Below are positions 8,087 through 15,847 of a stretch of 64,000 nucleotides of DNA, in pieces. Under the pieces are notes generated by a model. It did not search any database. It saw only the letters and a list, made by a program, of their open reading frames with translations, and was not told the origin of the DNA. Position 1 is the stretch's first letter, and every line of letters starts with the position of its first letter. Origin of the DNA: CAXTSE01 sp964246985 (GTDB lineage Bacteria; Actinomycetota; Actinomycetes; Actinomycetales; Microbacteriaceae). The position numbers and the translations under genes are program-made. The DNA lies in the NCBI GenBank assembly GCA_964246985.1, contig CAXTSE010000007.1, positions 62,001 to 126,000 on the forward strand, in the 5' to 3' direction.

Positions 8087-9313
8087 ATGAGCACCTCGAG
8101 CACCGTCGCCCGCCCCGCCTACGCACCGGCCTGGCGAAACGCGATCTTCGTGGTCTTCACGCTGAACGGATTCGGTGCCGCGGCCTGGATCAGCCGCATG
8201 CCGAGCATCCGGGACCACCTCGGAATCACGGTCACCGAGGTCGGCTTCCTGATCCTGGGCGTGTCGGTCGGATCGATCATCGGCCTGATCCTGTCGAGCC
8301 ATCTCGTCCACTGGCTGGGCGGCCGGCGCACGATCCTCGTCTTCCTGGCCGGATGCGGCGTCGCCCTCGCGGTCATCGGCGTCGGCGCGTCGGTGGCCTT
8401 CGGTCTCGCCCTCGCCGGCTTCGTGCTCTACGGGTTCATGAGCGGCATCTGCGACGTCGCGATGAACGTCGAGGGCGCCGGCGCCGAGCGCGCCAACGGC
8501 CGGAACATCATGCCCTGGTTCCACGCCAGCTGGAGCTTCGGCACCGTCACGGGCGCCGGGATCGGGTCGCTCGCCGCATTCGCCCACGTCGAGCCCGCCG
8601 TGCACCTCGGCATCGTGGCGGCTCTCCTCGTCGTGGGCGCGTTCGTCGTCGTCCGCTGGATCCCGAACGACGCCGTGCTGGAGGGTGACGACGAGGACGG
8701 CGACGCCAAGCCCGGCTTCCGCGAGCGCATGGCGATCTGGGTCAACCCGCGCACCCTCCTCATCGGCCTGCTGGTGCTCGGGATGGCCTTCACCGAGGGC
8801 TCCGCCAACGACTGGATCGCGATCGGCTTCATCGACGACCGCGGCTTCGACAACGGGCAGGGCGCCCTGATGTTCGGCGTGTTCACGGTCGCGATGACGG
8901 CGGGCCGCCTGGCTGGTGTCCCCCTGCTCGACCGGTTCGGTCGGGTCCCGGTGCTGCGGGGAGCCGCCCTCGCCGCTGCCGTCGGACTCGCCATCGTCAT
9001 CCTCGTCCCGATCGTCCCGCTCGCGGTGCTCGGCGTCGTGCTGTGGGGGCTCGGGGCCTCGCTCGGCTTCCCGGTCGGCATGTCGGCTGCGGCCGACGAC
9101 CCCAAGACCGCCGCGGCGAGCGTCAGCGCGGTCGCGACCATCGGATACGCGGCGTTCCTCATCGGCCCGCCGCTCATCGGCTTCGTCGGGGCTCAGATCG
9201 GCGTGCTGAACGCCCTCTGGATCGTGCTCGGCCTGATCGTCGTCGCAACCCTCGCGATCCCGGCGGCCCGCGAGCCCGGTTCTGCAGGAGTCTCGCGTTC
9301 TGCAGGACGCTAG
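8087..9313 (+). CDS. MFS transporter (YbjJ-like)
   Basis: A 408-residue twelve-helix major facilitator. The start region AAWISRMPSIRDHLGIT and the GICDVAMNVEGAGAER stretch after helix 4 resemble the YbjJ branch of sugar/fucose-like MFS proteins. A CAGGA box lies 7 nt before the ATG. An acidic linker (GDDEDGD) separates the two halves. It is divergent from the LacI gene and probably its regulatory target, so substrate and inducer may be the same compound or related ones. The substrate is unknown. Confidence 0.8.
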   Translation: MSTSSTVARPAYAPAWRNAIFVVFTLNGFGAAAWISRMPSIRDHLGITVTEVGFLILGVSVGSIIGLILSSHLVHWLGGRRTILVFLAGCGVALAVIGVGASVAFGLALAGFVLYGFMSGICDVAMNVEGAGAERANGRNIMPWFHASWSFGTVTGAGIGSLAAFAHVEPAVHLGIVAALLVVGAFVVVRWIPNDAVLEGDDEDGDAKPGFRERMAIWVNPRTLLIGLLVLGMAFTEGSANDWIAIGFIDDRGFDNGQGALMFGVFTVAMTAGRLAGVPLLDRFGRVPVLRGAALAAAVGLAIVILVPIVPLAVLGVVLWGLGASLGFPVGMSAAADDPKTAAASVSAVATIGYAAFLIGPPLIGFVGAQIGVLNALWIVLGLIVVATLAIPAAREPGSAGVSRSAGR

Positions 9314-9394
9314 CCGCCGGATCCGTGTGGCTCGTGCCGCGAACTCCTGCACAACCGAGGCCCGGCTCGAGAGAGTCCCGCCCGCGGTGACACC

Positions 9395-10198
9395 ATGGCA
9401 CTCATGATCACGTCGGTCGCGGTGCTCTCGGACATCCACGGCGTGCTCCCCGCGCTCGACGCGGTCCTCGCCGAACCGGCGGTCGCGAACGCGGAGGTCG
9501 TCGTCGTCACCGGCGACCACACCTGGGGTCCCCAGCCGGCGGCGGTCCTGGATCGACTCGTCTCGCTGGGAGACCGTGTGCGTCTGGTCCGCGGCAACGC
9601 CGATCGCGAGCTCCTCCAGATGTCTCGCGGCGTGGATGTGGGCCTGGACGACGACCCGGTCTCGGTCTGGGGTGCCGCGCAGCTGGGTCCGGCGCACCAG
9701 GAGCTCCTCGAGAGCATGCCGCAGACGATCCAGGCCGAGGTCGACGGATTCGGCACGGTGCTCTTCTGTCACGCGACTCCCCGCGACGACGAGGAGGTCG
9801 TCGTTGTCGACAGTCGGCTCGAGCGATGGGATGACGTGTTCGCCGACGTCCCCGAGCACGTGGCCACCGTCGTGTGCGGCCACACGCACATGCCCTTCAC
9901 TCGCATCGCTCGCGGCCGGCTCGTGATCAACCCGGGCAGCGTCGGCCTCCCCTACGGACGTCCCGGAGCGCACTGGGCAGTCCTCGCCGCCGGCGCTGTG
10001 ACCCTGGGCCGCACCCTGCTCGACGTCGACGAGGTCATCCGCGAGGTCGCCGAGAACTCGACGCTCCCCGTCGTCGACGCCTGGCTCGACGAGTACCTGC
10101 GGACTCCGGCGAGCGACACCTCGGCGCTGGCGGCCTTCGCTCCTCGGGACGGCCGCGGCCGCGGAGGCCCGAGCGAGCCCAGTACCCTGGATTCGTGA
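9395..10198 (+). CDS. calcineurin-like metallophosphoesterase (YfcE/MJ0936 type)
   Basis: A 267-residue protein with the metal-binding motifs in order: SDIHG near residue 12, a GD motif (VTGDHTWGP), GNAD, a His in LFCHATP, and GHTHMPF. This is the small single-domain phosphodiesterase type. The last 60 residues are an extra acidic-to-basic tail. An internal ATG three codons later is an equally good start. Its TGA overlaps the GTG of nucS by 4 nt, so the two are translationally coupled. No specific substrate can be assigned. Confidence 0.8.
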   Translation: MALMITSVAVLSDIHGVLPALDAVLAEPAVANAEVVVVTGDHTWGPQPAAVLDRLVSLGDRVRLVRGNADRELLQMSRGVDVGLDDDPVSVWGAAQLGPAHQELLESMPQTIQAEVDGFGTVLFCHATPRDDEEVVVVDSRLERWDDVFADVPEHVATVVCGHTHMPFTRIARGRLVINPGSVGLPYGRPGAHWAVLAAGAVTLGRTLLDVDEVIREVAENSTLPVVDAWLDEYLRTPASDTSALAAFAPRDGRGRGGPSEPSTLDS

Positions 10199-10890
10199 GA
10201 CTCGTCGTTGCCCGCTGCTCGGTCGACTACGCGGGCCGGCTCAGCGCCCACCTCCCCCTCGCCACCCGGCTGCTCGTGCTGAAGGCAGACGGCAGCGTGC
10301 TCGTGCACTCCGACTCGCTGAGCTACAAGCCGCTCAACTGGATGAGCCCGCCTGCCGTATTCACCGTCGAGGAGGTCGATCAGGAGCGAGCGGATGCGGG
10401 CGTCACCGACATCTGGCGGGTCACCCACGCGAAGACGGCAGACCTTCTGGTCATCTCGATCCACGAGATCCTCCACGACTCGCAGCACGAGCTGGGTGTC
10501 GATCCCGGCCTGCAGAAGGACGGCGTCGAGGCCGACCTGCAGCGCCTGCTCGCCGAGCAGATCGAGCTGCTGGGCGAGGGCCACCGGCTGGTGCGACGGG
10601 AGTTCATGACGGCGATCGGCCCCGTCGACATCCTGGCGCGCGACGCCGCGGGCGCGAGCGTCGCCGTCGAGATCAAGCGGCGCGGCGACATCGACGGGGT
10701 CGAGCAGCTGACGCGCTACCTCGAGCTGATGAACCGCGACCCCGTGCTCGCGCCGGTGACGGGCGTGTTCGCCGCGCAGGAGATCAAGCCGCAGGCGCGC
10801 ACGTTGGCGGCCGACCGCGGCATCCGCTGTCTGCTGCTCGACTACGACGCCATGCGCGGGCTCGACAACTCCGAGAACCGGCTGTTCTAG
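10195..10890 (+). CDS. nucS: endonuclease NucS (non-canonical mismatch repair)
   Basis: A 231-residue protein starting at GTG with RLVVARCSVDYAGRLSAHLP, the conserved NucS start, followed by KPLNWMSPP. The C-terminal nuclease half has the catalytic cluster VDILARD, VEIKR and EQLTRY. NucS cuts both strands at G-T, G-G and T-T mismatches and replaces MutS/MutL in most actinobacteria. The C-terminus ENRLF resembles the short beta-clamp-binding tail of NucS proteins; the clamp gene dnaN is in this window. A TACCCT box ends 6 nt before the GTG, so a leaderless transcript may add to read-through from the upstream phosphoesterase gene. Confidence 0.93.
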   Translation: MRLVVARCSVDYAGRLSAHLPLATRLLVLKADGSVLVHSDSLSYKPLNWMSPPAVFTVEEVDQERADAGVTDIWRVTHAKTADLLVISIHEILHDSQHELGVDPGLQKDGVEADLQRLLAEQIELLGEGHRLVRREFMTAIGPVDILARDAAGASVAVEIKRRGDIDGVEQLTRYLELMNRDPVLAPVTGVFAAQEIKPQARTLAADRGIRCLLLDYDAMRGLDNSENRLF

Positions 10891-11276
10891 CGCGCCAATG
10901 CGTTGAAGATCAGCGAGACGACCCCGAGCACGATCTGGATCGCGACGATGATGAGCGGCAGCTTGAGCGTGTCGAGAGTGCGCTCGCGGCGGTAGATCAT
11001 CGCGTAGACGACGATGAGGGCGACGAGCAGCACGCCCAGCGCGCCGAACGACCAGCCGAGGATCTCGCCGAGATAGGCGACCCCGTTGTCGAGCTCCTTC
11101 ACCCCGGCGGGGTTGATCTGGTCGAGCAGCCCCTCGACGACGGCGCTGGTGGTGATCGGAACCGCGAAGACCAGGGACGACAGCACGATCGCGACGGTGG
11201 CCAGTCGACTCGTCGCCGTGCCGCGCGGCATGACCTTGGATGCCGGTGCCGGCTCGGACGGAATGGTCGCGCTCAT
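10887..11276 (-). CDS. small membrane protein of unknown function
   Basis: A 129-residue protein with three hydrophobic segments: about residues 25-46, a middle one with EILGWSFGALGVLLVALIVV, and a last one near LPLIIVAIQIVLGVVSLIF. A short basic loop (YRRERTLDTLK) lies before the last helix. The N-terminal 20 residues are polar and Pro-rich. I do not recognise a named family. Its stop codon overlaps that of nucS (convergent). The start faces the HAD gene 19 bp away, with overlapping -10 boxes. Confidence 0.7.
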   Translation of the reverse strand: MSATIPSEPAPASKVMPRGTATSRLATVAIVLSSLVFAVPITTSAVVEGLLDQINPAGVKELDNGVAYLGEILGWSFGALGVLLVALIVVYAMIYRRERTLDTLKLPLIIVAIQIVLGVVSLIFNALAR

Positions 11277-11282
11277 GCCGCC

Positions 11283-11289
11283 TAGGCTA
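11283..11289. promoter_or_regulatory. overlapping divergent -10 boxes
   Basis: TAGGCT (11283-11288, plus strand) lies 7 nt before the HAD gene ATG at 11296. TAGCCT (11289-11284, minus strand) lies 7 nt before the ATG of the membrane-protein gene at 11276. Both genes could be transcribed as leaderless mRNAs from two -10 elements that share the same five base pairs. Confidence 0.5.
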
Positions 11290-11295
11290 GTCGCG

Positions 11296-11958
11296 ATGTC
11301 TCGTCCCTATACAGCGGTCCTCTTCGACCTCGACGGCACGATCGTCGACTCGGCTCCGGGGATCACGGCCACCCTCGCCTACACCTTCGAGCAGCTCGGG
11401 CTCCCGATCCCGACGCCCGCCGAGCTGCTGCGCTGGGTCGGGCCGCCGATCATGGACTCCTTCCGCGACCTGGCGCACTTCGACCTCGCGCAGGCCGAGC
11501 GGGCCCTGGCCATCTACCGCGTGCGCTACCTCGAGACCGGGGTCTTCGACGCGGCCGTCTATCCCGGCGTCCGCGAGGTGCTGACGGCGATCCACGAGGC
11601 CGGCATCCCGCTGTCGCTCGCGACCTCCAAGCCCGAGACGCCCGCACGTCTGGTGCTCGAGCACTACGACCTCGTGCAGTTCTTCGACGAGCTCACCGGC
11701 GCGAGCGACGACGAGGTGCGCAGCGCGAAGGCGGATGTCGTCGAGGAGGCCCTGCGCCGCCTCGCGGCCGGTGGCGCCGACCTCTCGCACCCGGTGATGG
11801 TGGGCGATCGGATCCACGACATCGAGGGCGCCGCCGAGCACGACGTTCCGACGATCTACGTGACGTGGGGCTACGGATCGCCGGCCGAGCACGCGGGCGC
11901 CGTGGCCGTCGCCGAGACGACCGACGAGCTGCTGGCCCTGCTCGGGCTGCACACCTGA
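11296..11958 (+). CDS. HAD-family phosphatase (phosphoglycolate phosphatase-like)
   Basis: A 220-residue haloacid dehalogenase-type hydrolase. Motif I is DLDGT (residues 10-14, nucleophile Asp), motif II is the Ser/Thr in SLATSKP, and the last motif is GDRIHDIEGA. The cap sequence between motifs I and II is helical, so it is a C1-capped subfamily I enzyme of the Gph/PpaX kind. It should remove phosphate from a small metabolite. The substrate is not shown by the sequence. Confidence 0.85.
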   Translation: MSRPYTAVLFDLDGTIVDSAPGITATLAYTFEQLGLPIPTPAELLRWVGPPIMDSFRDLAHFDLAQAERALAIYRVRYLETGVFDAAVYPGVREVLTAIHEAGIPLSLATSKPETPARLVLEHYDLVQFFDELTGASDDEVRSAKADVVEEALRRLAAGGADLSHPVMVGDRIHDIEGAAEHDVPTIYVTWGYGSPAEHAGAVAVAETTDELLALLGLHT

Positions 11959-11965
11959 GCTCGGG

Positions 11966-12178
11966 TCAGGGGCACCTGACCCGCGACGCGACGTTCCCGC
12001 CCGGACGCTCGACGGTGTGCGCGCTCATCGCCGCACCGCAGAGCGGACACGGCATGGCCGCGATCGTCGCGGGCAGCGGCTCGTCGGCGCGCGGTCCCAG
12101 CTGCGCCGGCCCCATGTAGGGGAACAGCGCCCGATTGAGGTGCTGCCACCAGCGCCGGCCGGTCGCGGGAGTCGTCAT
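11966..12178 (-). CDS. conserved 70-residue protein with a partial zinc-ribbon
   Basis: The 70-residue product has a basic aromatic N-terminus (RRWWQHLNRALFPYMGPAQLG), a linker, and a C-terminal CPLC...RCP pattern with three Cys, suggesting an incomplete zinc-binding knuckle. Small proteins of this build occur in related actinobacteria, but I know no function. The ATG follows a TACACT box by 6 nt. That box lies inside the palindrome that probably binds the adjacent MarR-type regulator, so this gene may be under its control. Confidence 0.65.
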   Translation of the reverse strand: MTTPATGRRWWQHLNRALFPYMGPAQLGPRADEPLPATIAAMPCPLCGAAMSAHTVERPGGNVASRVRCP

Positions 12179-12181
12179 ACC

Positions 12182-12227
12182 GTTAGTGTACTAACTAATT
12201 GCTTCGTGCACAAAGCATCTGTAGCCT
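12182..12227. promoter_or_regulatory. MarR/OhrR operator and divergent promoters
   Basis: A palindrome, GTTAG-TGTA-CTAAC, occupies 12182-12195 and contains the minus-strand -10 box TACACT of the 70-residue gene. On the plus strand TTGCTT (12199-12204), a 17-bp spacer and TAGCCT (12222-12227) form a good promoter 6 nt from the regulator ATG. A second imperfect repeat, TGCTT...AAAGCA, overlaps the -35. The arrangement predicts autoregulation by the MarR protein. Confidence 0.65.
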
Positions 12228-12233
12228 CAGAGC

Positions 12234-12671
12234 ATGCCCGCCTCCGTCCTCGACCCCCTGGCCCTCGACCGCCAGGTCTGCTTCGCGCTGGCCGCCACAT
12301 CGCGGAGCGTGATCGCGCTCTACCGCCCGGTGCTCGAGCCGCTCGGCCTCACGCATCCGCAGTACCTCGTCATGCTCGCCCTCTGGGAGCGCAGCCCCCG
12401 CCGCGTCGGCGACATCGGCGACGCTCTGCTGCTCGAGCCGGCGACCCTCAGCCCGCTGCTCAAGCGCCTCGAGGCGGCAGGCTACGTGACGCGACGGCGC
12501 GACCCGGACGACGACCGCGCCCTCGCCGTCGGCCTCACCGATGCCGGGACGGCGCTGCGCGAGCGCGCGCTCGAGGTGCCCGTGCGCATCGTCGAGAGGC
12601 TCGGCATGTCGCTGGCCGAGCTCGAATCCACCCGCGACGCGCTGACCCGCCTGCTGGACGCGTCGCGGTAG
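12234..12671 (+). CDS. ohrR: MarR-family peroxide sensor, OhrR-like
   Basis: A 145-residue winged-helix regulator. The N-terminus DRQVCFALAATSRSVIALYR and the following LGLTHPQYLVMLALWE match the OhrR subfamily, whose single reactive Cys (here Cys16) is oxidised by organic hydroperoxides. The wing region has RRRDPDDDRALAVGLT. OhrR normally represses an ohr peroxidase gene; no ohr is next to it. The divergent 70-residue gene is the only close candidate target. Start chosen because of the promoter spacing (leaderless) and the match to the family N-terminus. Confidence 0.85.
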   Translation: MPASVLDPLALDRQVCFALAATSRSVIALYRPVLEPLGLTHPQYLVMLALWERSPRRVGDIGDALLLEPATLSPLLKRLEAAGYVTRRRDPDDDRALAVGLTDAGTALRERALEVPVRIVERLGMSLAELESTRDALTRLLDASR

Positions 12672-12679
12672 TCGGGCGG

Positions 12680-13705
12680 TCAGCGGGCGAGACGCTCGAC
12701 CGCCGCGCCGAAGAGCCACGGCGCGCGCCGGGCGAGCGGCACGATCGCGGGACGCAACGGCGATTGAGCCGCCGCGACCAATCCGCTCGTGAGGCGTCGG
12801 AAGTCGCGGGTGATGGCCGTCCACTCGCGCTCGTATCGCCGAGGCTCCGCGTCGCGCACGGCACCGACGGCGGCGCGCGCCTGATCGAGCCCGATCCGGA
12901 TGCCCTCCCCCGTCAGCGCGTCGACATACCCGGACGCGTCGCCGATGAGCAGCACGCGCCCCTGCACGCGACGCCGGGTGCGCTGGCGGAACGGGCCGGC
13001 GCCCCGCAGGTCGCTCGCGGGCTCCGCGTCGTGCACCCGAGCCGCGAGCTCCGGGGTCGCGGCGAGGACGTCCTCGTAGCGCACACCCTGCGGCGCGAGC
13101 AGCGCGAGCCCGACCATGTCGTCGCCGGTCGGGGTGACGTAGATCTCGCCCATCGGCGACCAGTGCACCTCGATGAGGTCCGACCAGGGCTCGACCCGGT
13201 AGTGGCGGCGCTGCCCGTACCGGCGGCGCGACGTCGGCTGCGGCATCGCCAGTCCCGTCGTCCGGGCCACCGACGAGTGCAGCCCGTCGGCGGCGAGCAG
13301 CCAGTCGGCGCGCACACCGCCCGCGGTCACGCCGTCGGCGTCCTGCACGATCTCGTCGACCCGCGCGGCCTCGAACCGCGCGCCCAGCTCGACAGCGCGA
13401 TCGCGGAGCGCGTCGTGCAGCGTCGTGCGCCGCACCCCGAGCCCGCCTCCCGAGGCGAAGCGATGCGTCACGCTCTGGTGCCGGTCGCGGTACTCGACCC
13501 CGCGCAGCGGATACCCGCGCGGCGTCACCCCGAGACGCGCGAGCGCCGGCACGGCTCCGGGCATCAGGCCCTCCCCGCACGCCTTGTCGATGGCTCCCTG
13601 CCGCGGCTCGGCGACGACGACATCGAGGCCCTCGAGACGCGCCTCGATCGCGGCGGCGAGCCCGACCGGTCCGCCGCCCGCGATGAGCACCTGCGTCTCG
13701 ATCAC
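12680..13705 (-). CDS. FAD-dependent monooxygenase/reductase of the polyketide operon
   Basis: A 341-residue flavoprotein with an N-terminal GxGxxG dinucleotide motif (LIAGGGPVGLAAAIEARL, residues 7-24), and a second FAD motif GRVLLIGDASGYVDALTGEG near residue 260, as in the geranylgeranyl reductase / aromatic hydroxylase superfamily. It is the third gene of an operon with a type III polyketide synthase and an isoprenylcysteine methyltransferase-like gene, with a 4-nt overlap to the latter. In Streptomyces griseus the srsABC set has the same composition, where the flavoprotein hydroxylates the phenolic lipid. That role is inferred here from context. Confidence 0.8.
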   Translation of the reverse strand: MIETQVLIAGGGPVGLAAAIEARLEGLDVVVAEPRQGAIDKACGEGLMPGAVPALARLGVTPRGYPLRGVEYRDRHQSVTHRFASGGGLGVRRTTLHDALRDRAVELGARFEAARVDEIVQDADGVTAGGVRADWLLAADGLHSSVARTTGLAMPQPTSRRRYGQRRHYRVEPWSDLIEVHWSPMGEIYVTPTGDDMVGLALLAPQGVRYEDVLAATPELAARVHDAEPASDLRGAGPFRQRTRRRVQGRVLLIGDASGYVDALTGEGIRIGLDQARAAVGAVRDAEPRRYEREWTAITRDFRRLTSGLVAAAQSPLRPAIVPLARRAPWLFGAAVERLAR

Positions 13706-14250
13706 GCGGGCACCCGCAGGGATTCGAGGGCTCTGTCCTCAGCCGGGATCCGGAAGCGCAGCAGCAGCACCGCGTTGAGCACGGTGAAGACCAGCGCGGT
13801 GATCCACGCCGTGTGCACGAGCGGCAGCGCGATGCCCTCGACGACGACGAGGACGTAGTTCGGATGCCGCAGCCGGCTGAACCGGTACGGCCCGCTCCGC
13901 GAGAGGGTCGCCCCCGGCACCACGATGACCCGTGTGTTCCAGCTGCCGTGCAGCGACCGGATGATCCAGATTCGTCCCGCCTGGCAGAGCAGCGCGATCA
14001 GGAGCATCGGCCAGCCGAGCGCCGGGACGAAGACGCGCCCCAGCAGCCAGACCTCGGCGAGTGCCCCGATCAGCAGCGCCGTGTGCAGGGCGACCATCGC
14101 CGGGAAGTGCCCGCGCCCCGTCTCGATCCCGCCGCGCGCGAATGCGCGGCGCGCGTTGCGGGTCGAGACGACCAGCTCGCCGATGCGCTCGCCCCCCGTC
14201 GCGAGGATCAGCGCCGTGAACAGCACCACGCTGACGTCGGGCGCGTCCAC
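13702..14250 (-). CDS. isoprenylcysteine carboxyl methyltransferase-like membrane methyltransferase
   Basis: A 182-residue membrane protein with about four to five helices. The C-terminal signature SGPYRFSRLRHPNYVLVV is the SAM-binding core of the ICMT/YpbQ family. Members next to type III polyketide synthases (SrsB in Streptomyces, BpsB in Bacillus) O-methylate the phenolic or pyrone product. It begins 1 bp after the synthase stop codon and overlaps the flavoprotein gene by 4 nt, so the three genes form a tight operon. Confidence 0.85.
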   Translation of the reverse strand: MDAPDVSVVLFTALILATGGERIGELVVSTRNARRAFARGGIETGRGHFPAMVALHTALLIGALAEVWLLGRVFVPALGWPMLLIALLCQAGRIWIIRSLHGSWNTRVIVVPGATLSRSGPYRFSRLRHPNYVLVVVEGIALPLVHTAWITALVFTVLNAVLLLRFRIPAEDRALESLRVPA

Positions 14251-14251
14251 G

Positions 14252-15313
14252 TCAGGCCGCCCAGTCCAGCAGCACGTACTCGCTCGTCACTCCCGGCCCG
14301 AGGGCGAAGAGCACCCCCGTGGTGCCGGCCGCCTGCTCGAACATGGCGGCCAGCACGTGGAGCACCGACGACGAGGAGAGGTTGCCGACCCGATCGAGCG
14401 ACGACCAGCTGGCGGCGAGCGCGGCGCGGTCGACGCCGAGTCCGCGCTCGAACGCCTCGAGCACGCGCGGGCCGCCCGGATGCGCGATCCAGGCCCCGAC
14501 ATCCGCCCGCTCCTTGCCGTGGGCGGCCAGCAGGTCGCGCACGTCGGCGGCGAGGTTGGCATCGATGGTGTCGGCGACGCCCGCGCTGAGCACGATCTTG
14601 AATCCGGTGCCGCCCACGTCGAACCCGATCATGCTCTCGCTGTCGGGGTAGAAGACGCTGCGGGTGCCGATGACGTCGGGGCCGGGAGCGCCCAGCTCGG
14701 CCGCGCGCTCGTCGCCGACCATGACGACCGCAGCGGCACCGTCGCCGAACAGGCCGCTCGCGACGAAGTTCGCCACCGACGCGTCGTCGCGCTGGAGCGT
14801 GAGCGAGCAGAGCTCGACCGACACCAGCAGCGCCACCTCCCCCGGATGCCCCATCAGGTAGTCATGCACGCGTGCGATCCCCGCGGCGCCGGCCACGCAT
14901 CCGAGGCCGAACGACGGCAGCCGCTTCACGTCGGAGCGGAGTCCGAGCAGCGGCACCAGCCGGGCATCGATCGAGGGCGCCGAGATGCCGGTCACGGAGG
15001 TGAACAGCACGAAGTCCACCTCGTCGGCACGGAGGCCGGCGGCGGCGAGGGCGTTCTCGCAGGCGCGGGCGGCGAGCGCCGTGCCCTCGCGGATCCAGAT
15101 GTCGTTGGCCGCCGTGAAGCCGCCGAGATCGCGGTACTGCTCGAGGGGCAGGACGGTGTGCCGACGGCCGATGCCGCTCGCCTCGTGGAATCGAGCGAGG
15201 ACGGCGCGGCGCGCGGGATCGGCCGTGATGAGATCGGACAGCTCAGCCGTGATCTCGGCTTGGCTGTAGGCGAACTCGGGCAGCACGGGAGCCACCGAGA
15301 CGATCCGCGACAT
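14252..15313 (-). CDS. type III polyketide synthase
   Basis: A 353-residue chalcone/stilbene-synthase superfamily enzyme. The catalytic triad can be placed: Cys139 in PSFGLGCVAGAAG, His278 in AWIAHPGG and Asn311 in VGNLSSSS. It should condense malonyl-CoA onto an acyl-CoA starter. With its two partner genes (methyltransferase, flavoprotein) the likely product is a methylated, oxidised alkylresorcinol, alkylpyrone or similar phenolic lipid in the membrane. First gene of a three-gene leftward operon. A TAGTTT box lies 6 nt before the ATG, predicting a leaderless mRNA. The starter length cannot be read from the sequence. Confidence 0.92.
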   Translation of the reverse strand: MSRIVSVAPVLPEFAYSQAEITAELSDLITADPARRAVLARFHEASGIGRRHTVLPLEQYRDLGGFTAANDIWIREGTALAARACENALAAAGLRADEVDFVLFTSVTGISAPSIDARLVPLLGLRSDVKRLPSFGLGCVAGAAGIARVHDYLMGHPGEVALLVSVELCSLTLQRDDASVANFVASGLFGDGAAAVVMVGDERAAELGAPGPDVIGTRSVFYPDSESMIGFDVGGTGFKIVLSAGVADTIDANLAADVRDLLAAHGKERADVGAWIAHPGGPRVLEAFERGLGVDRAALAASWSSLDRVGNLSSSSVLHVLAAMFEQAAGTTGVLFALGPGVTSEYVLLDWAA

Positions 15314-15319
15314 TCTCGG

Positions 15320-15325
15320 AAACTA
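15320..15325 (-). promoter_or_regulatory. -10 box of the polyketide operon
   Basis: TAGTTT on the minus strand ends 6 nt before the synthase ATG. No clear -35 is seen. The remaining 108 bp to the divergent -10 box of the toxin module show nothing else recognisable. Confidence 0.45.
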
Positions 15326-15433
15326 GCACGCAGCGGCGGGCCGCGATCGGCCTCGCAGCCCCAGATCCGGTCTGCTCAGCGCACTGTCAGCCGGCGCGGC
15401 GAGCGGGTGTTCCGCGGGAGGCTTCTCGTCCCC

Positions 15434-15439
15434 TAGCAT
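15434..15439 (+). promoter_or_regulatory. -10 box of the toxin module
   Basis: TAGCAT lies 6 nt before the ATG of the YbaB-like gene, so transcription would start at or next to the A of the ATG. No good -35 is visible. Confidence 0.45.
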
Positions 15440-15445
15440 GGCGGT

Positions 15446-15847
15446 ATGAGCGAGTTTTCCTCCGGTTTCTCCGACCCCGACGCGGCCATCGCGCGCGTCG
15501 AGCAGCAGATCCAGCAGGCAGAGGCGCGAGCCGTCACCGCCACCCGGCTGCGCCAGGACCTTGAGGCGGTGCGCAGCTCCGCCTCCAACCGCGAGAACGA
15601 CGTCACCGCCACGGTGGATCCGACCGGCCGCCTCGTCGACCTCGTGATCAAGGACAGCGCGCTCGAGCTGTCCGGGGCCGACCTCACCCGCACCATCCTC
15701 GAGCTGACGCGCCGCGCGGGGCGACAGGCCGCCGAGGCCTCCCTCGCCCTCTCGGCCGAGGCGTTCGGGGCCGAGGACGGCCTCACGAAGAGGCTGCGCG
15801 GCGAACTCGAGGACCGGTTCGGCACTCTCGACAGCAGCACGCTGTGA
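15446..15847 (+). CDS. YbaB/EbfC-like protein leading a type VII toxin module
   Basis: A 133-residue protein with an N-terminal coiled coil (residues 10-50, rich in Gln/Ala/Arg), a central beta stretch VTATVDPTGRLVDLVI, and a C-terminal helix. This is the YbaB/EbfC layout. In actinobacteria such proteins often precede ESX/type VII substrates (EspL-like) and are thought to act as accessory or chaperone proteins; nucleoid binding is the role of the housekeeping YbaB. It overlaps the next gene by 4 nt (GTGA). The start is fixed by a -10 box 6 nt upstream. Confidence 0.75.
   Translation: MSEFSSGFSDPDAAIARVEQQIQQAEARAVTATRLRQDLEAVRSSASNRENDVTATVDPTGRLVDLVIKDSALELSGADLTRTILELTRRAGRQAAEASLALSAEAFGAEDGLTKRLRGELEDRFGTLDSSTL

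Noticed and set aside
8072..9973. A 633-codon leftward frame over the MFS and phosphoesterase genes
   Set aside because: Low-complexity Asp/Arg/Glu composition typical of high-GC antisense frames; both strands cannot be real here.
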